In this document: piece by piece, positions 33,072-43,544 of the stretch
How the letters are laid out: each line of letters begins with the position of its first letter
Position numbering within the stretch: position 1 is the first letter of the stretch
Assembly (NCBI RefSeq): GCF_010183535.1
Contig: NC_071328.1
Coordinates: forward strand, 17,112,001-17,176,000
Reading direction: 5' to 3'
Source of the DNA: Caenorhabditis remanei
Taxonomy: Eukaryota > Nematoda > Chromadorea > Rhabditida > Rhabditidae
DNA length: 64,000 nucleotides
Position numbers and translations under genes: made by a program
The notes under the pieces: model-generated
Told to the model about the DNA's origin: nothing
What the model saw: the letters and a program-made list of their open reading frames with translations, nothing else
The model's database searches: none

Positions 33072-36000
33072 ATGCTAATTTACACAACTCCCAATGCTTT
33101 AATATTGGAAGAACGGGGAGAGCGAGTGCATTTTGGACGAAAAAATGGAGAAGTTTTGGAAAAAGCGGACGATTCCTTGGCAGTGTTAGATGAAGAAGTG
33201 CAATTATGTGGTGAATTAGAGTTTTTGATCGGGAAAATATCGTTTGAAGAGAAAGTTTATCTATTTTTTGTGGTGGGAAGCTCAGTGGCAGCGCATTATC
33301 GAGGAACATCGGCGGCGGTGAGACAACCCCATTTGAATGAGATTTTCATTGAAACATTTCAAAATTCCAGAGCAAGCACGAAATTCGAAAAATCGAACGA
33401 GTCATCGCGATAAACACAAAATCCGAAAGTTCTACTATAAAATCTCAAATTCTACCCGGTTCTGGTACAAAATTAAAGCAAGGAACCGAAAAATTGATGA
33501 AATTTTTCACTGAAAAAGTGTCAAACAAGGATTCTCGGCCGCCACTTCTAGAAGACGTTCTAAAACTGTTCAACGATTCGAAAGATTTTTATTTTTGTCG
33601 CGATCGGGATGTCACCATTTCATCACAGAAATTCTTCACAAAACGTGGAATTCATCAGACTTCTGAAGAATCGTTTTTCTGGAATAAGAATATGTTGACG
33701 AATTTAGGCGGTGCGGAGTCGGTAATCGCTAAATTCACTTGTCCAATTATGCAAGGCTTCGTAGCGACGAGTCAACTGGAAATCACTGATCAGGTGAGAC
33801 TTTTCTTCTATTAGCACGGTACACTTCTTACAACCGCGCTCTACCGAAACAGACTCAGAGAAAAAGAGAATATTTTTTTAACAAAATTCCTTCAAAAAAA
33901 AACGCGTTTTTAAAATAACTTTATTCCAGATCAACGCATTTCTGACCATTACCATCATCTCCAGAAGATCAACTCGTCGTGCCGGTGCTCGGTACCTCCG
34001 ACGTGGAATCGATGAATCTTCGAATGTGGCGAATTTCGTCGAAACTGAACTGATTCTGAATATTTTCGAGCACGAGCTCAGTTTCGTTCAGTGCCGTGGA
34101 TCAATTCCAGTCTTCTGGTCACAGCGGGGATTCAAATATCGACCCCCACTGATTATAAATCGATCATTTGAAGAGACTCAAGAGGTGTTTCAGGAGCACT
34201 TTAGACGCCTGAAAGCTCACTACGATTCTCCTCTGATTGCTGTTAGTCTCGTGGATCAACGTGGCAGAGAGCTTCCGTTGGCTCATCGGTTTTTGGAGCA
34301 TTGCGTGAAATCTAGTGATCCTGATGTCACGTTTTTCTCGTTTGATCTACATCAACACTGTCGTGGCCTCAATTTTCAGAAGGTTCGGTAAAACAGATAA
34401 TTTTTTACTTTTTTTTTTTGAAATTTCTTTCGCAAAAATCAGTTTCAGCCCGAAAAAGGATGAAAATTGTAAAATTTCACGATTTTTGACACAATAATCA
34501 ACTGAAAGACCCATTTTTAACTCCAGAAACGGCTTCAGAATACAATCGAAAGAATGAGATTTTCAGCTCAAAATTGTCAGTTCTGGGCTGAAAATCGATG
34601 TTTCTTGCTATTTTTGACGTCAAGAAACCCTAAAATTGACGTTTCCACTCAGAACTTACTTTTTTTTTTGAAGGAAAAAGCTGAAAACGTTGAAAAATTC
34701 CAGCTCCAAACCTTGATCACCTCAATGGACGACACTCTCAAAACCATCGGATTCTGTTGGGTCGACAAGACGGGGGAAGTCGTTCAACGGCAGAAAGGAG
34801 TCGTCCGAACGAATTGTATCGATTGTCTAGACCGAACAAATCTCGTCCAGGGACAGATTTCCCTATCGATAGTCCTTCAACAAGCCCAACGCCTCGGAAT
34901 ATTCGGACCGCTGTGCGAACCGCCCGAGATTCTTGTACAGACACTTCAGACGATGTGGGCAGATAATGGGGATGTGATCTCGACGCAGTACGCTGGAACG
35001 GCGGCGTTGAAAGGAGATGTGACGAGAAATGGGGAGAGAAAATTGATGGGAGTGATGAAGGATGGATATAATAGTGCATCCAGGTACTACCTAACACATA
35101 CTCGAGACGCTCAACGCCAAAAAGCGATCAATATAGTGACAGGACAGTTGGAAGTAGAAGATGGTGCAGAAGAGGAGGAGAACGAGAAGGAGGAAGAAGA
35201 GAATATCAGTCGAATGGTCACAGAAACCATTCAATTCTTGGTGCCCACTCAACAGACGGTTATTGCTGGATGGGGTCTGATTAATGCGTGTCAGAGCAGT
35301 GATGAGATTGATACTGTTGTTATATTGACTAGGTTTGTTCTGAAATTAAATATCTGAAATAGTTCTGAGATTCCAGAAGCAACATCTACATTGTCACCTA
35401 TGAAATTGACGGGGAGAAAATGACAGATGTGCAGATTGTCGCGTTGGAAGACGTCAATACAATTCAAGTCGGTTCTTCTGGGAATAATAGGCAGTGTGCT
35501 CGTATAGAGACACTGGAGGGTGTGTTCATATGGAGACCATCCACTGTTCGTCTATTCAATAATGCGGCTCTCCGTCTGAAATCTTTGGAAGAGGCCAATG
35601 AGTACATTGCATCGGTTGCTGAGCAGATTCAAGTGGGGAAGAATATGTTGACAGGAGCCGAGGGGGCGGTGATGCAAGTTGCGCGAATTTCGGTAGGATT
35701 TGTTACAGAAAGTGATAGAAAAACTGGAATTTCACTGTTTTAGATCCCCCAAATGTCTGTGCACCGAAAATCGATGGCCGCCATGGGAGCACTTTTCGGA
35801 AAAATTAAGAGAGTTGGAAAATCGCCTGCAACTTTATCGAAAAGTGCTTCTTCCTCATCTACAGCTGCCCCTGGTGCAGTTCTCGTCCCAGAACCGTTTC
35901 CAAATCCTAAGCCTCGAGATCTATTGACTGAAACTGATGGAAACGAGTCGGATGCATCTGAAAAGGAGGACCATTTAATGTCAAAAATACTCAAAATGTC

Positions 36001-36088
36001 ACAATTCAAAAGCGATACCCCACCAGAACCATTCGCTTCACTTCTACCTTCTATCGCCGAGTGTCAAACCAAAATTTCACTTTTGTAG
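33072..36088 (+). CDS. Sac2/INPP5F-like phosphoinositide phosphatase
   Basis: 803 residues from six exons (33072-33317, 33371-33793, 33930-34382, 34704-35332, 35377-35692, 35744-36088; 2,412 bases). The SAC domain spans the first four exons. It includes the family segment TRRAGARYLRRGID, NFVETELI and SVLQCRGSIPVFWSQ-like FVQCRGSIPVFWSQRG, then the catalytic CX5R loop within RTNCIDCLDRTN. WADNGDVISTQYAGTAALKGD and LMGVMKDGYNSASRYYLTH follow, as in INPP5F. Downstream is an hSac2-type region (VALEDVNTIQVG), then a Ser/Pro-rich tail. Family members remove the 4-phosphate from PI(4)P on early endosomes and the plasma membrane. The catalytic Cys and Arg are present. An AATAAA lies at 36133. From memory the C. 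elegans counterpart is W09C5.7, between rpl-31 and cox-4 as here. Confidence 0.9.
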
Positions 36089-36132
36089 TCGTCATAAAAC
36101 GGTTTTAATGTCAATAATGTTTAATTATGTCA

Positions 36133-36138
36133 AATAAA
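36133..36138 (+). terminator. Poly(A) signal of the Sac2-like gene
   Basis: AATAAA 45 bases after the stop codon at 36088. Confidence 0.65.
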
Positions 36139-36448
36139 TATTGCCAGGTTTGTAGATCACACATTCAATCTATTTATTTCTGTTGTTTAGGACAGCCCAT
36201 CTCTCAAGAAGCCAAACCACTTAAAGGGGAAGATCGCAGAGATTTAGAGAGAGAAAAGAAGACGAAAGAAGTGGTCAGTGCGTTCGACCGCTAAGAGAGA
36301 TTTACAGCTTATCTAATTAGTTCAGATGAGGACGAAGGTAGGGGGCGGTGAACGAAAACGGGAGCTTGAATGTTTTGACGTAGAAGAAGAACAGAACGAC
36401 AACCAAGGGTGGATGGATATACAAACGAGATTTAAAGAAACTACAATG

Positions 36449-36454
36449 TTTATT
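36449..36454 (-). terminator. Poly(A) signal of cox-4
   Basis: AATAAA on the minus strand 23 bases past the cox-4 stop codon. Confidence 0.6.
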
Positions 36455-36476
36455 GCTGGAATCGATTTCTCTTTTT

Positions 36477-37130
36477 TTACTTCTTCCATTTCTGGTTCTC
36501 GTAATCGTATTTGGTTGGGGCTCCCAAGAATTGTCCCTTCTCGAGCACCAAGGCACGTTCGACTTGAGCCTCCTTGTACTCGTTTTGGAAGGTTGGTGGA
36601 AGTTCTGGGTAGACGTAGACATTCAGAAGAACGGCGTAGTATGTGCACAATCCAAGAACCGAAAGAATGACGGCTCCGATGACCTTCCAGTAACCGGTTG
36701 GGGCCTCAAACTCGGAGAGGGTTTGACGGAAGCTGTAGCGGTACACTGGAAAATTACAAAATTGAGCATTTTAAATGATTTAATTAGTTTTAGAATCTCT
36801 TACAAAGCTTCTTCTCCTCAGCGGACAAGTTCTTCCAGTCAGCCTGCTCCTTGGCGCGGATTGGAGCGATGGTGCTGTCCTCCTTGCGGAATCTGATGGC
36901 TGGATACCAGTAATCGAGACGATCTTGGTAGATCTGAAACATTTCTCTAATAAATAACCGAAATAATAGAATATGCGCTTTACGTTATCTCCGTTGGCTC
37001 CGTATCCGACGAGTTCGCGTCCAGCTGCCTTCTCTGGTCCCCAATAGAATTCTTGTCCACCGGAGAGGCGGGAGGTGGTGTGGACGGCGCGGAGGGCCAA
37101 TCGTGGCAGCATCATTTGACGGGCCAACAT
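36477..37130 (-). CDS. cox-4: COX-4, cytochrome c oxidase subunit 4
   Basis: 181 residues from three exons (36984-37130, 36804-36933, 36477-36745; 546 bases). The N-terminus MLARQMMLPRLALRAVHTTS is a typical arginine-rich, acid-free mitochondrial targeting sequence. YWYPAIRFR, KEQADWKNLSAEEKKLYR and YSFRQTLSEFE match the matrix part of subunit IV. One transmembrane helix follows (VIGAVILSVLGLCTYYAVLL), and the C-terminus faces the intermembrane space. Subunit IV is an early assembly core and regulatory subunit of complex IV in the inner membrane. The ATG follows a TTTTCCAG acceptor by two bases. Convergent with the Sac2-like gene. The C. elegans orthologue is W09C5.8 as I recall. Confidence 0.95.
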
Positions 37131-38147
37131 ACCTGGAAAAGAAAAAGTTGGATATTGGAAAAAATCAAAAAGAAGAAGCGTGGAAAAATACGTGGGAATG
37201 AGCTGGAAAAAAGAAAACGAATTGATTGTTAAAAATCACTAATCAGAACTGTTTTTGGTCTAAAAAAGTGTATTTTTAATGAAATCACGGCAAAAAAAGT
37301 AAAAATTCAAAAAGAGATAGAGATTAGAAGAAACATGACAGTAGAATTGCGCATGAAACCGTCTTTTTGACGCTATATTTCGGAAAAGTTCGATTTCAGC
37401 CAAAATTGGAAAGACAATAATAATTTTTCAGAAAAGAAACTCAAAATTACAAATAATTGTGCCGTTGTTTGTAGGTCACTAAATTAAAAAGCAATCAAAA
37501 GTTTTGATCTACCCTCTTTTATTCCCGTTTGCCCGGGAAGAGGAAATGACATGTTTTTCTAGTTTTAATGTTATTTCTACATTTGTGCCAATCAAGTAAG
37601 ACGACACGTTGCGGATATTAGTTCCCCTTGCCACCTTGAAATATCACTAAAGAAGTACTTGTTTCTATAAGCTTTCTAAGTACCACCAGAATATAATAGC
37701 AAATTTCGGCGATATAAACGCGTTTCGAAATGTTTTAGAAGCACATTCAATTTAAAAAACAAAGAAAATAAGCGGTCGCCAGCAAAAAGCAGAGAAAAGT
37801 TCAAAGCATCGGAACATCGATTTTTAGCAGTATTTCTAAGTGAAAAACCATTCGATTTATAGCTTGAAACATACTGAATACGTTTTTCTACTCAAAATTT
37901 CAGAATTTTTCAAAAAAATCAATAAAAACAGCGGCTTTTCGGTGGCTCAATGAAGCGGGCTGTCCGCTCCGTAAACCCTGTTGACTGAGTATTCAACGTT
38001 TTACACGCGTTCAGATACGCAACCAAATGAGTCTCGTGGAGCGCGTTTGCATTCCCTCCAGCTTTTCGAAAAAATTGCTGGAAAATCACGTATCTCTCAC
38101 TAAAACTGGCTGAAATTCAGCGTTTTCAGTGAAAAAAGGCTCAAACT
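37131..38147. promoter_or_regulatory. Divergent cox-4 / ints-4 intergenic region
   Basis: 1,017 bases containing the promoters of both genes. No repeat or coding exon recognised. ints-4 starts about 25 bases after a GTTTTCAG acceptor. Confidence 0.45.
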
Positions 38148-41100
38148 ATGTTAACAAGAGCTCCGCGGAAACGGGAAGGCGATGATGGTGATGGCAAACC
38201 GAATCTCGCCCAGCCACCTGAAAAAAAGAGCAAACTTCCGGAGAGACGATTCAGAAAGCGACGGTTACAAGAAGTGCTCAACGAGCTTTGTTACAGAGTG
38301 CAGAGTAATGATAGACAATTGTATGTATCAAGTAAACGATAAAAGCAAGAATAATAAAGTTTGAATAATTTAGGACGAATAATCTAATCCGGGAGTTGGA
38401 TACGGAGCATGTACGTGTCATCTCCGGACGTGATTTCGAGAGAAGCTGTATGAAAATGCTCAAGGCTGCGTTGACAGCAAAAGTAAAATTTTCAAGTGTC
38501 AGAAAACCAAAAAATCAGTTTTTAAATTCCAGATTGATTCCGTCTCCACAAAAATGTTCGCCTGCCTCGTTAGTATGTTCTCTCGGGGTTCTCTGGAAAG
38601 ACGAAAGAATTTCATAAAATCTCTTCATGAAATATGTGAAGGACTAGCGAAAGCCACAAAAGAAGCTGCAAAGATCAACGCAATCATTGTGACATCTCGA
38701 CAAGACACTCCAGCAAGAACTGGCGCTCCCTCGACGTCAACGAAGACTCCAGAAGCACCAAAACCCAGCGAAGATGGGTCTGAATCTGACTCTTCTGTCG
38801 ATGAACTTCCTCTCAAGAAACCAGAAAATCCATTTCGAGTCGAAAAAATCGCTCCGAGTCGCTCTGGGTTGGAAGAAGAAATGGAAGAGATCTCAATGAT
38901 TGACGCTTTCTATCAGAAGCCGAATCTCGATTGTGGAGTTCTTGGGTTATATACGATGGCGTTGAGAGAGGGAATCGTTGAAACTGTGGACATTCCGGAA
39001 AAGTTAGTTTCTGGCGCGCCTTTGCCGCTTTATAATTATTTTTCTTCAATTTTATAAAAACATTTTCAGAGTACGCCTGATCGCTCGCCGCTCTCTTGCT
39101 CACTCCTCCATCTCCACCACCCCCAATCGTATCGCTGCTCTCGAACTCCACGTGGCAATGGCTATTTCCTACACTACCGCCTTTCCGACTTCAGATGACG
39201 TGGATTTTCAGCATTTTCAAGCAAGGGAGTGCGAAGATACACTGAATCGGTTATCAGGTGATCGTGATTTTCGAGTGAGAAAAGCGGTTTCCGAGGGTCT
39301 TCTGGAACTGACCAGCGTGGCGAAGCTATCAAAATACACTTATCCCACGGCGAAGATGTTTATTAGAGATGCGGATTCAGATATCAGAATTACAGCGATT
39401 CGGCTGTTGATTTACTATGCAAAGTTGTATGGAATGGAGAGTTGGGAAGATGAGTCGATGACAAAGAAGACGACAATTTCAGATGATGCATTTTCAGCCA
39501 TCTGTGATGCAATGAATGACATTGAGATAGCTGTAAGAGTGGAGGCTGCACAGAAGCTAGGAGATTTCGAGACAGTTTCTGAAGACTTGATATATCAGAC
39601 ACTTGATAAGAAAATGATGAGATCTGGAGCCAACAAGCAAGTCGTCAAAGTAGAGCAATCTCTATTCGCTTTATCCAAAAAGGCGCACACCCAGAAGGAT
39701 CGTCGTTGGAAGTTCGCCAAAAAGGCGCCGAAACAGGCGGAAACCCGTGGCGGATGGTCACGGGGAAAGGAGTTGAATGCGGCGTGTCCTGGAGAGGAGG
39801 AGAAGAAGAAAGAGGAGAATGAGGAGAAAGAGGCAGAGAGTATTATACCTCATGGAGCGTGTGGTGCATTCGTTTCAGCGTTGGAGGATGAGTTTATGGG
39901 TAAGGAATGAGAAACTTGAGAAATTTTGGAGGTTTTTTTAATCCGATTTTCACTGGAAATACCACTTTTCAGCCTAAACATCGTTAAAAACTGTGATTTT
40001 CCGGTCAAAAACCGTCCAAATCACCTTTCGCCGCGATTTTGGGTGAAAATTCAGTTTTCATCCAAAAAAAAAACCGTCAAAATCCCCAATTTTTCATTAA
40101 AAATCCCGTTGTTCAGCTCAAAAACCGTCGAAATCCCCAATTTTTGATTAAAATCCCGCTTTTCAGCCAAAAATCCAGCAAAATCCCGTTTTTCATTTCA
40201 AAAAGCGTCAAAATCCCCAATTTTTTATTAAAGATCCAGGTTTTCAACTCAAATATCGTCAATTTTTCCACACCTCCAAAAAATCTCCCTGATATTCCAA
40301 AATTTTCATTTCCAGATGTCCGAAAAGCTGCAGTCTACTCCCTTGGCCGTCTCGCGTGCAACCGGCCAGGATTCGCTGTATCCGCCCTGGAATATCTCGC
40401 TGATATGTTCAATGACGAGATCGCCGGTGTCCGTTTGGACGCAATTAACGCGTTGACGCCACTAATTGCGCATGGTCAATTAAATGCCGAGCAATTGAAT
40501 GTGATTCTGAAATGCCTTGACGACGCGATGCCAGATTCTCGTCAAGCGATGAGAGAGTTGCTGAAAAGAGCTCAATTCACTGATGTGAACTGTGTAGAGA
40601 TGTGTGTAAAGGCGTTGTTGGCTTGTATGAAGAGATTTCCGAAGGATAAAGAGCAAGTATATGGATGTGTGGCTGAAATTGGAAGGAATCATGCGGTACA
40701 AGTACAATCCATCATGAGATCTCTGCTCGATATTCATTTGATATTCCACACGAGAGAACCATCGATTGAAGATCAAGATTATGTGGGGAAACTGATAATG
40801 GTGTTGAATGCGGCAAGTTGCCAACCATCACTTGTTCACTTTATGCCTGAATTCGTTCATCGACATTATCGATTTTTGAGAAATGCGTTTCCGAATATTG
40901 TACGCGCGATTCGAGTGATAGATGAGGAGAAACAGATTGGAAGGTTGAAGAAGATGGATGCGGTGACGAATGAGAAGGCCGAGGAGGTCGTGTTGAACAC
41001 TTATCAGAGGTAAGGGTAATGCTCTCAAAATAGTTCAAAATCGTTGGTTCAAGAAATCAAGAAAATAGGAATTCCATACTTGTCAAGGCCCGGACCGGCT

Positions 41101-43266
41101 TAAGCCAAAATTCAATTTTTTTAAAAAAATTTTTTTCGCAAAAACGTCAAATTTTTGACTATCATTCGAACTTACAATTAAAAGAAATCCTGAACAATCA
41201 TGAAAAATGTTCTCATTTTCGATGAAAAATTGATTCATTTTTTGAAGCCGGGCTTTGAGAAGTATGAGGAATTCCAATGATTACAAACGGGTTCTCACAA
41301 TTTTATCCTAAAACTCAATCTTTCTCATATTATATTGTCATTTTTATTACAACTGCGCCCCGTCGCAAACACGAGAGAGAGAGAGAGAGAGAGAGAGTAT
41401 CGGCGAGAGACACAGAGTTTTTTCTCGCACCGACTCAGATTTTCACAGTTTTTGACCTATTTTTGCTGGTTTTCAAAAGTTTTTTTGTAAATTATTATTC
41501 CTCATCCCTGGTGGGGCGCAGTTGACTCAAAAAAATTTTCGGGGATTCCGAATCAGTGTGCTGAAAAAGGAAAAAAAGTTTACACAATGTGTGTGATTCT
41601 TGTGGGGGGCCACTTTTCACCACCACTTTTCACCATTCTCTTAGACTTAGGTTTCCTAGAAATTTGGAAAAAAAATTGACAAAAACGACAAAAATTCCAA
41701 AAAAAATTGTACTTTGGCGCCAAGTTCTTGAAACTTTGGGCCGGCCTTGACAAAAATGAAAAAAGACAAGGAATTCCAATGATTTCAAGATGATTTTCAG
41801 CAATTTGATCCTGAAAACTATAATTTTTCCAGACTATGCGACGTGGCATCGACCGCCCATCTCTCCGACCGACACATCCAACGAGACGACATCTTCCGTG
41901 ACTCTACAGCCATCTCCCTCTACAATGCGTCAGTCTCCGGTGCCGCCCGTCTCATTTTCTGTCTTGGAGAAGTGTCATCTACCGTGGATTCAGTAACCGA
42001 TACAGTACTCCGTGGCGGGGAATTGACGAATGTCAAGCAGTTGATATCTCAGAGTATTGAGGATATGCAATCGATTGAGCATCAATTCTCGGGAGTTTCC
42101 AATCAAATTCTCTCGTATCTTATCTATTGTCGAGTCTATCTCTCGTTTTTAGATATGTTGGTTTGGATGATGCAGGTAAGGGCTATCAACTACAAGATTT
42201 TGAGAAAATATTGACGAATTAATTTGAATACCGGAATTTTTTACAGCAGAAGACAATTTTTCATTCCAAAGTATGACCTCGGCACAGTTCTTACAACTGC
42301 GTTCCACCGAAAACTCTTTGAAAAATGTCTCTTTTTCTCTGAGTCTCTCAACTTCCAGGTAATGGCGCCACAATCTGATGTGATAAAATCTGGTCAAGAA
42401 ATTTGTAAAGCAGCACGACTAGCCATCGAAGACCATCCAGTAATCTCCACAACTCTCACCTCCTTCATCTCTGCATCTGAATCTCTTTTCTTCCCGCCCG
42501 TTCAGATTCCATTGAATCAGAATTCGAATTCTCTTGAAGACAACAAACGAAAAATTATCACTCCCATCTCGCTCGTCAATCTTCTCAATCAATCCATGCC
42601 AATTTTGCCTCCGAAATTCCCAAAAGTCTCCGCAATTCATCTCAAATACGCGAAAATTACGGCTCCGAATCGCGACACCGCCGTCGAGGAGACACTGAAA
42701 TTTTATGCTCATTTACCACATGGAATGTTGTTGGAATTCGAATTGTATAATATGAAACAGACAGAATTGGAGGCGATTCGAGTGAAGACGACACATCCAG
42801 ATGGGCGGTGCGATGTGATGAAACCGAGAGTTGATGAGTTTCGTGAGGAGAGCGGACACTTTTGTGTTAGCACTCAGGTAATTAACCAAATACGATAATT
42901 AGGTGCCGCCCACTTTTGATAATAGTTGGGGGAAGTTCTTAGAAGGAAGTGGGCGGAGCTTTAACTCAATTCGCATTAGGCGCCGCCCCTTTTTTCAGAC
43001 AGTTTTGTCTTGTTTCCGACGGTACGATAAGCCTGAATTCAACTAATACAACTAAAAACTCCCATAAATCATCTCTATTGGACAAAAAATATTTGTTTAT
43101 TTATTTCCAGTTGAAAATCTCGTGCTCCGGTCCGTGGGCAGAAGCAGCCGAAATCGAGGTTGTCATCGGAATCCTCAATGGAAATGCATTCGTCCCACTG
43201 TTCGCTTCTCCGTCTTGCTTCTCACCAGCCCACATTCGAGTCAGAATTCATCCACATTCCCGCTGA
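38148..43266 (+). CDS. ints-4: INTS-4, Integrator complex subunit 4
   Basis: 1,097 residues from eight exons (38148-38320, 38374-38482, 38533-39002, 39070-39899, 40316-41009, 41833-42175, 42359-42877, 43111-43266; 3,294 bases). HEAT-repeat scaffold of the Integrator cleavage module (INTS4-INTS9-INTS11), which processes snRNA 3' ends and terminates paused polymerase II. Conserved INTS4 segments: DRDFRVRKAVSEGLLEL, VRVEAAQKLGDFE with TLDKKMM, RRWKFAKKAPK, GACGAFVSALEDEF and VRKAAVYSLGRLA, LADMFNDEIAGVRLDAINAL, and the C-terminal sandwich domain. The N-terminal 250 residues or so, before the HEAT match, are Ser/Glu/Pro-rich and not obviously shared with vertebrate INTS4. Two introns carry MITEs (41075-41266, 41350-41524). 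Convergent with the next gene. From memory the C. elegans gene is W04A4.5. Confidence 0.9.
41075..41266. mobile_element. CATACTTG-type hAT-like MITE with perfect 8-bp target duplication, in an ints-4 intron
   Basis: 192 bases. Ends CATACTTGTCAAGGCCCGG and the inverse of CATACTTCTCAAAGCCCGG. Flanked by AGGAATTC at 41067-41074 and 41267-41274. Same family as 21392-21639. A degenerate fragment of the same family (GGGCCGGCCTTGACAAAAATG-like) sits at about 41735-41758. Confidence 0.9.
41350..41524. repeat. Inverted-repeat unit carrying a (GA)n microsatellite, in an ints-4 intron
   Basis: Termini CAACTGCGCCCC and its inverse (GGGGCGCAGTTG). Inside, at 41373-41397, is an uninterrupted GA run of about 12 units. 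No target duplication seen. Confidence 0.7.
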
Positions 43267-43544
43267 TTTATATAATTTTTCTCTTTTATTTATTTTTCTA
43301 TCTTTCCTCTAAAGTTTATGTTAAGTAAGTCTCCTTCTTCTTCAAATCTCATCCACTCCAGCAACATCACGGTGAATAACTTCCGGTCATCTAGCCTTTA
43401 TTAAACATGCAAATTTCATGCTGAAAATTCGCTTAAAACAACAAGAATGAATAGAGAGAACTGGTGAACACGAAAAATCAGAGAACATTGAGAAATTGTA
43501 GAACGTGACAAGTGTTGGTGTACAGCATCCAGTGGAGAAAATAG

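Noticed and set aside
41373..41397. (GA)n run as a GAGA-type promoter element
   Set aside because: It sits inside an inverted-repeat unit in an ints-4 intron, so a microsatellite is the simpler explanation.
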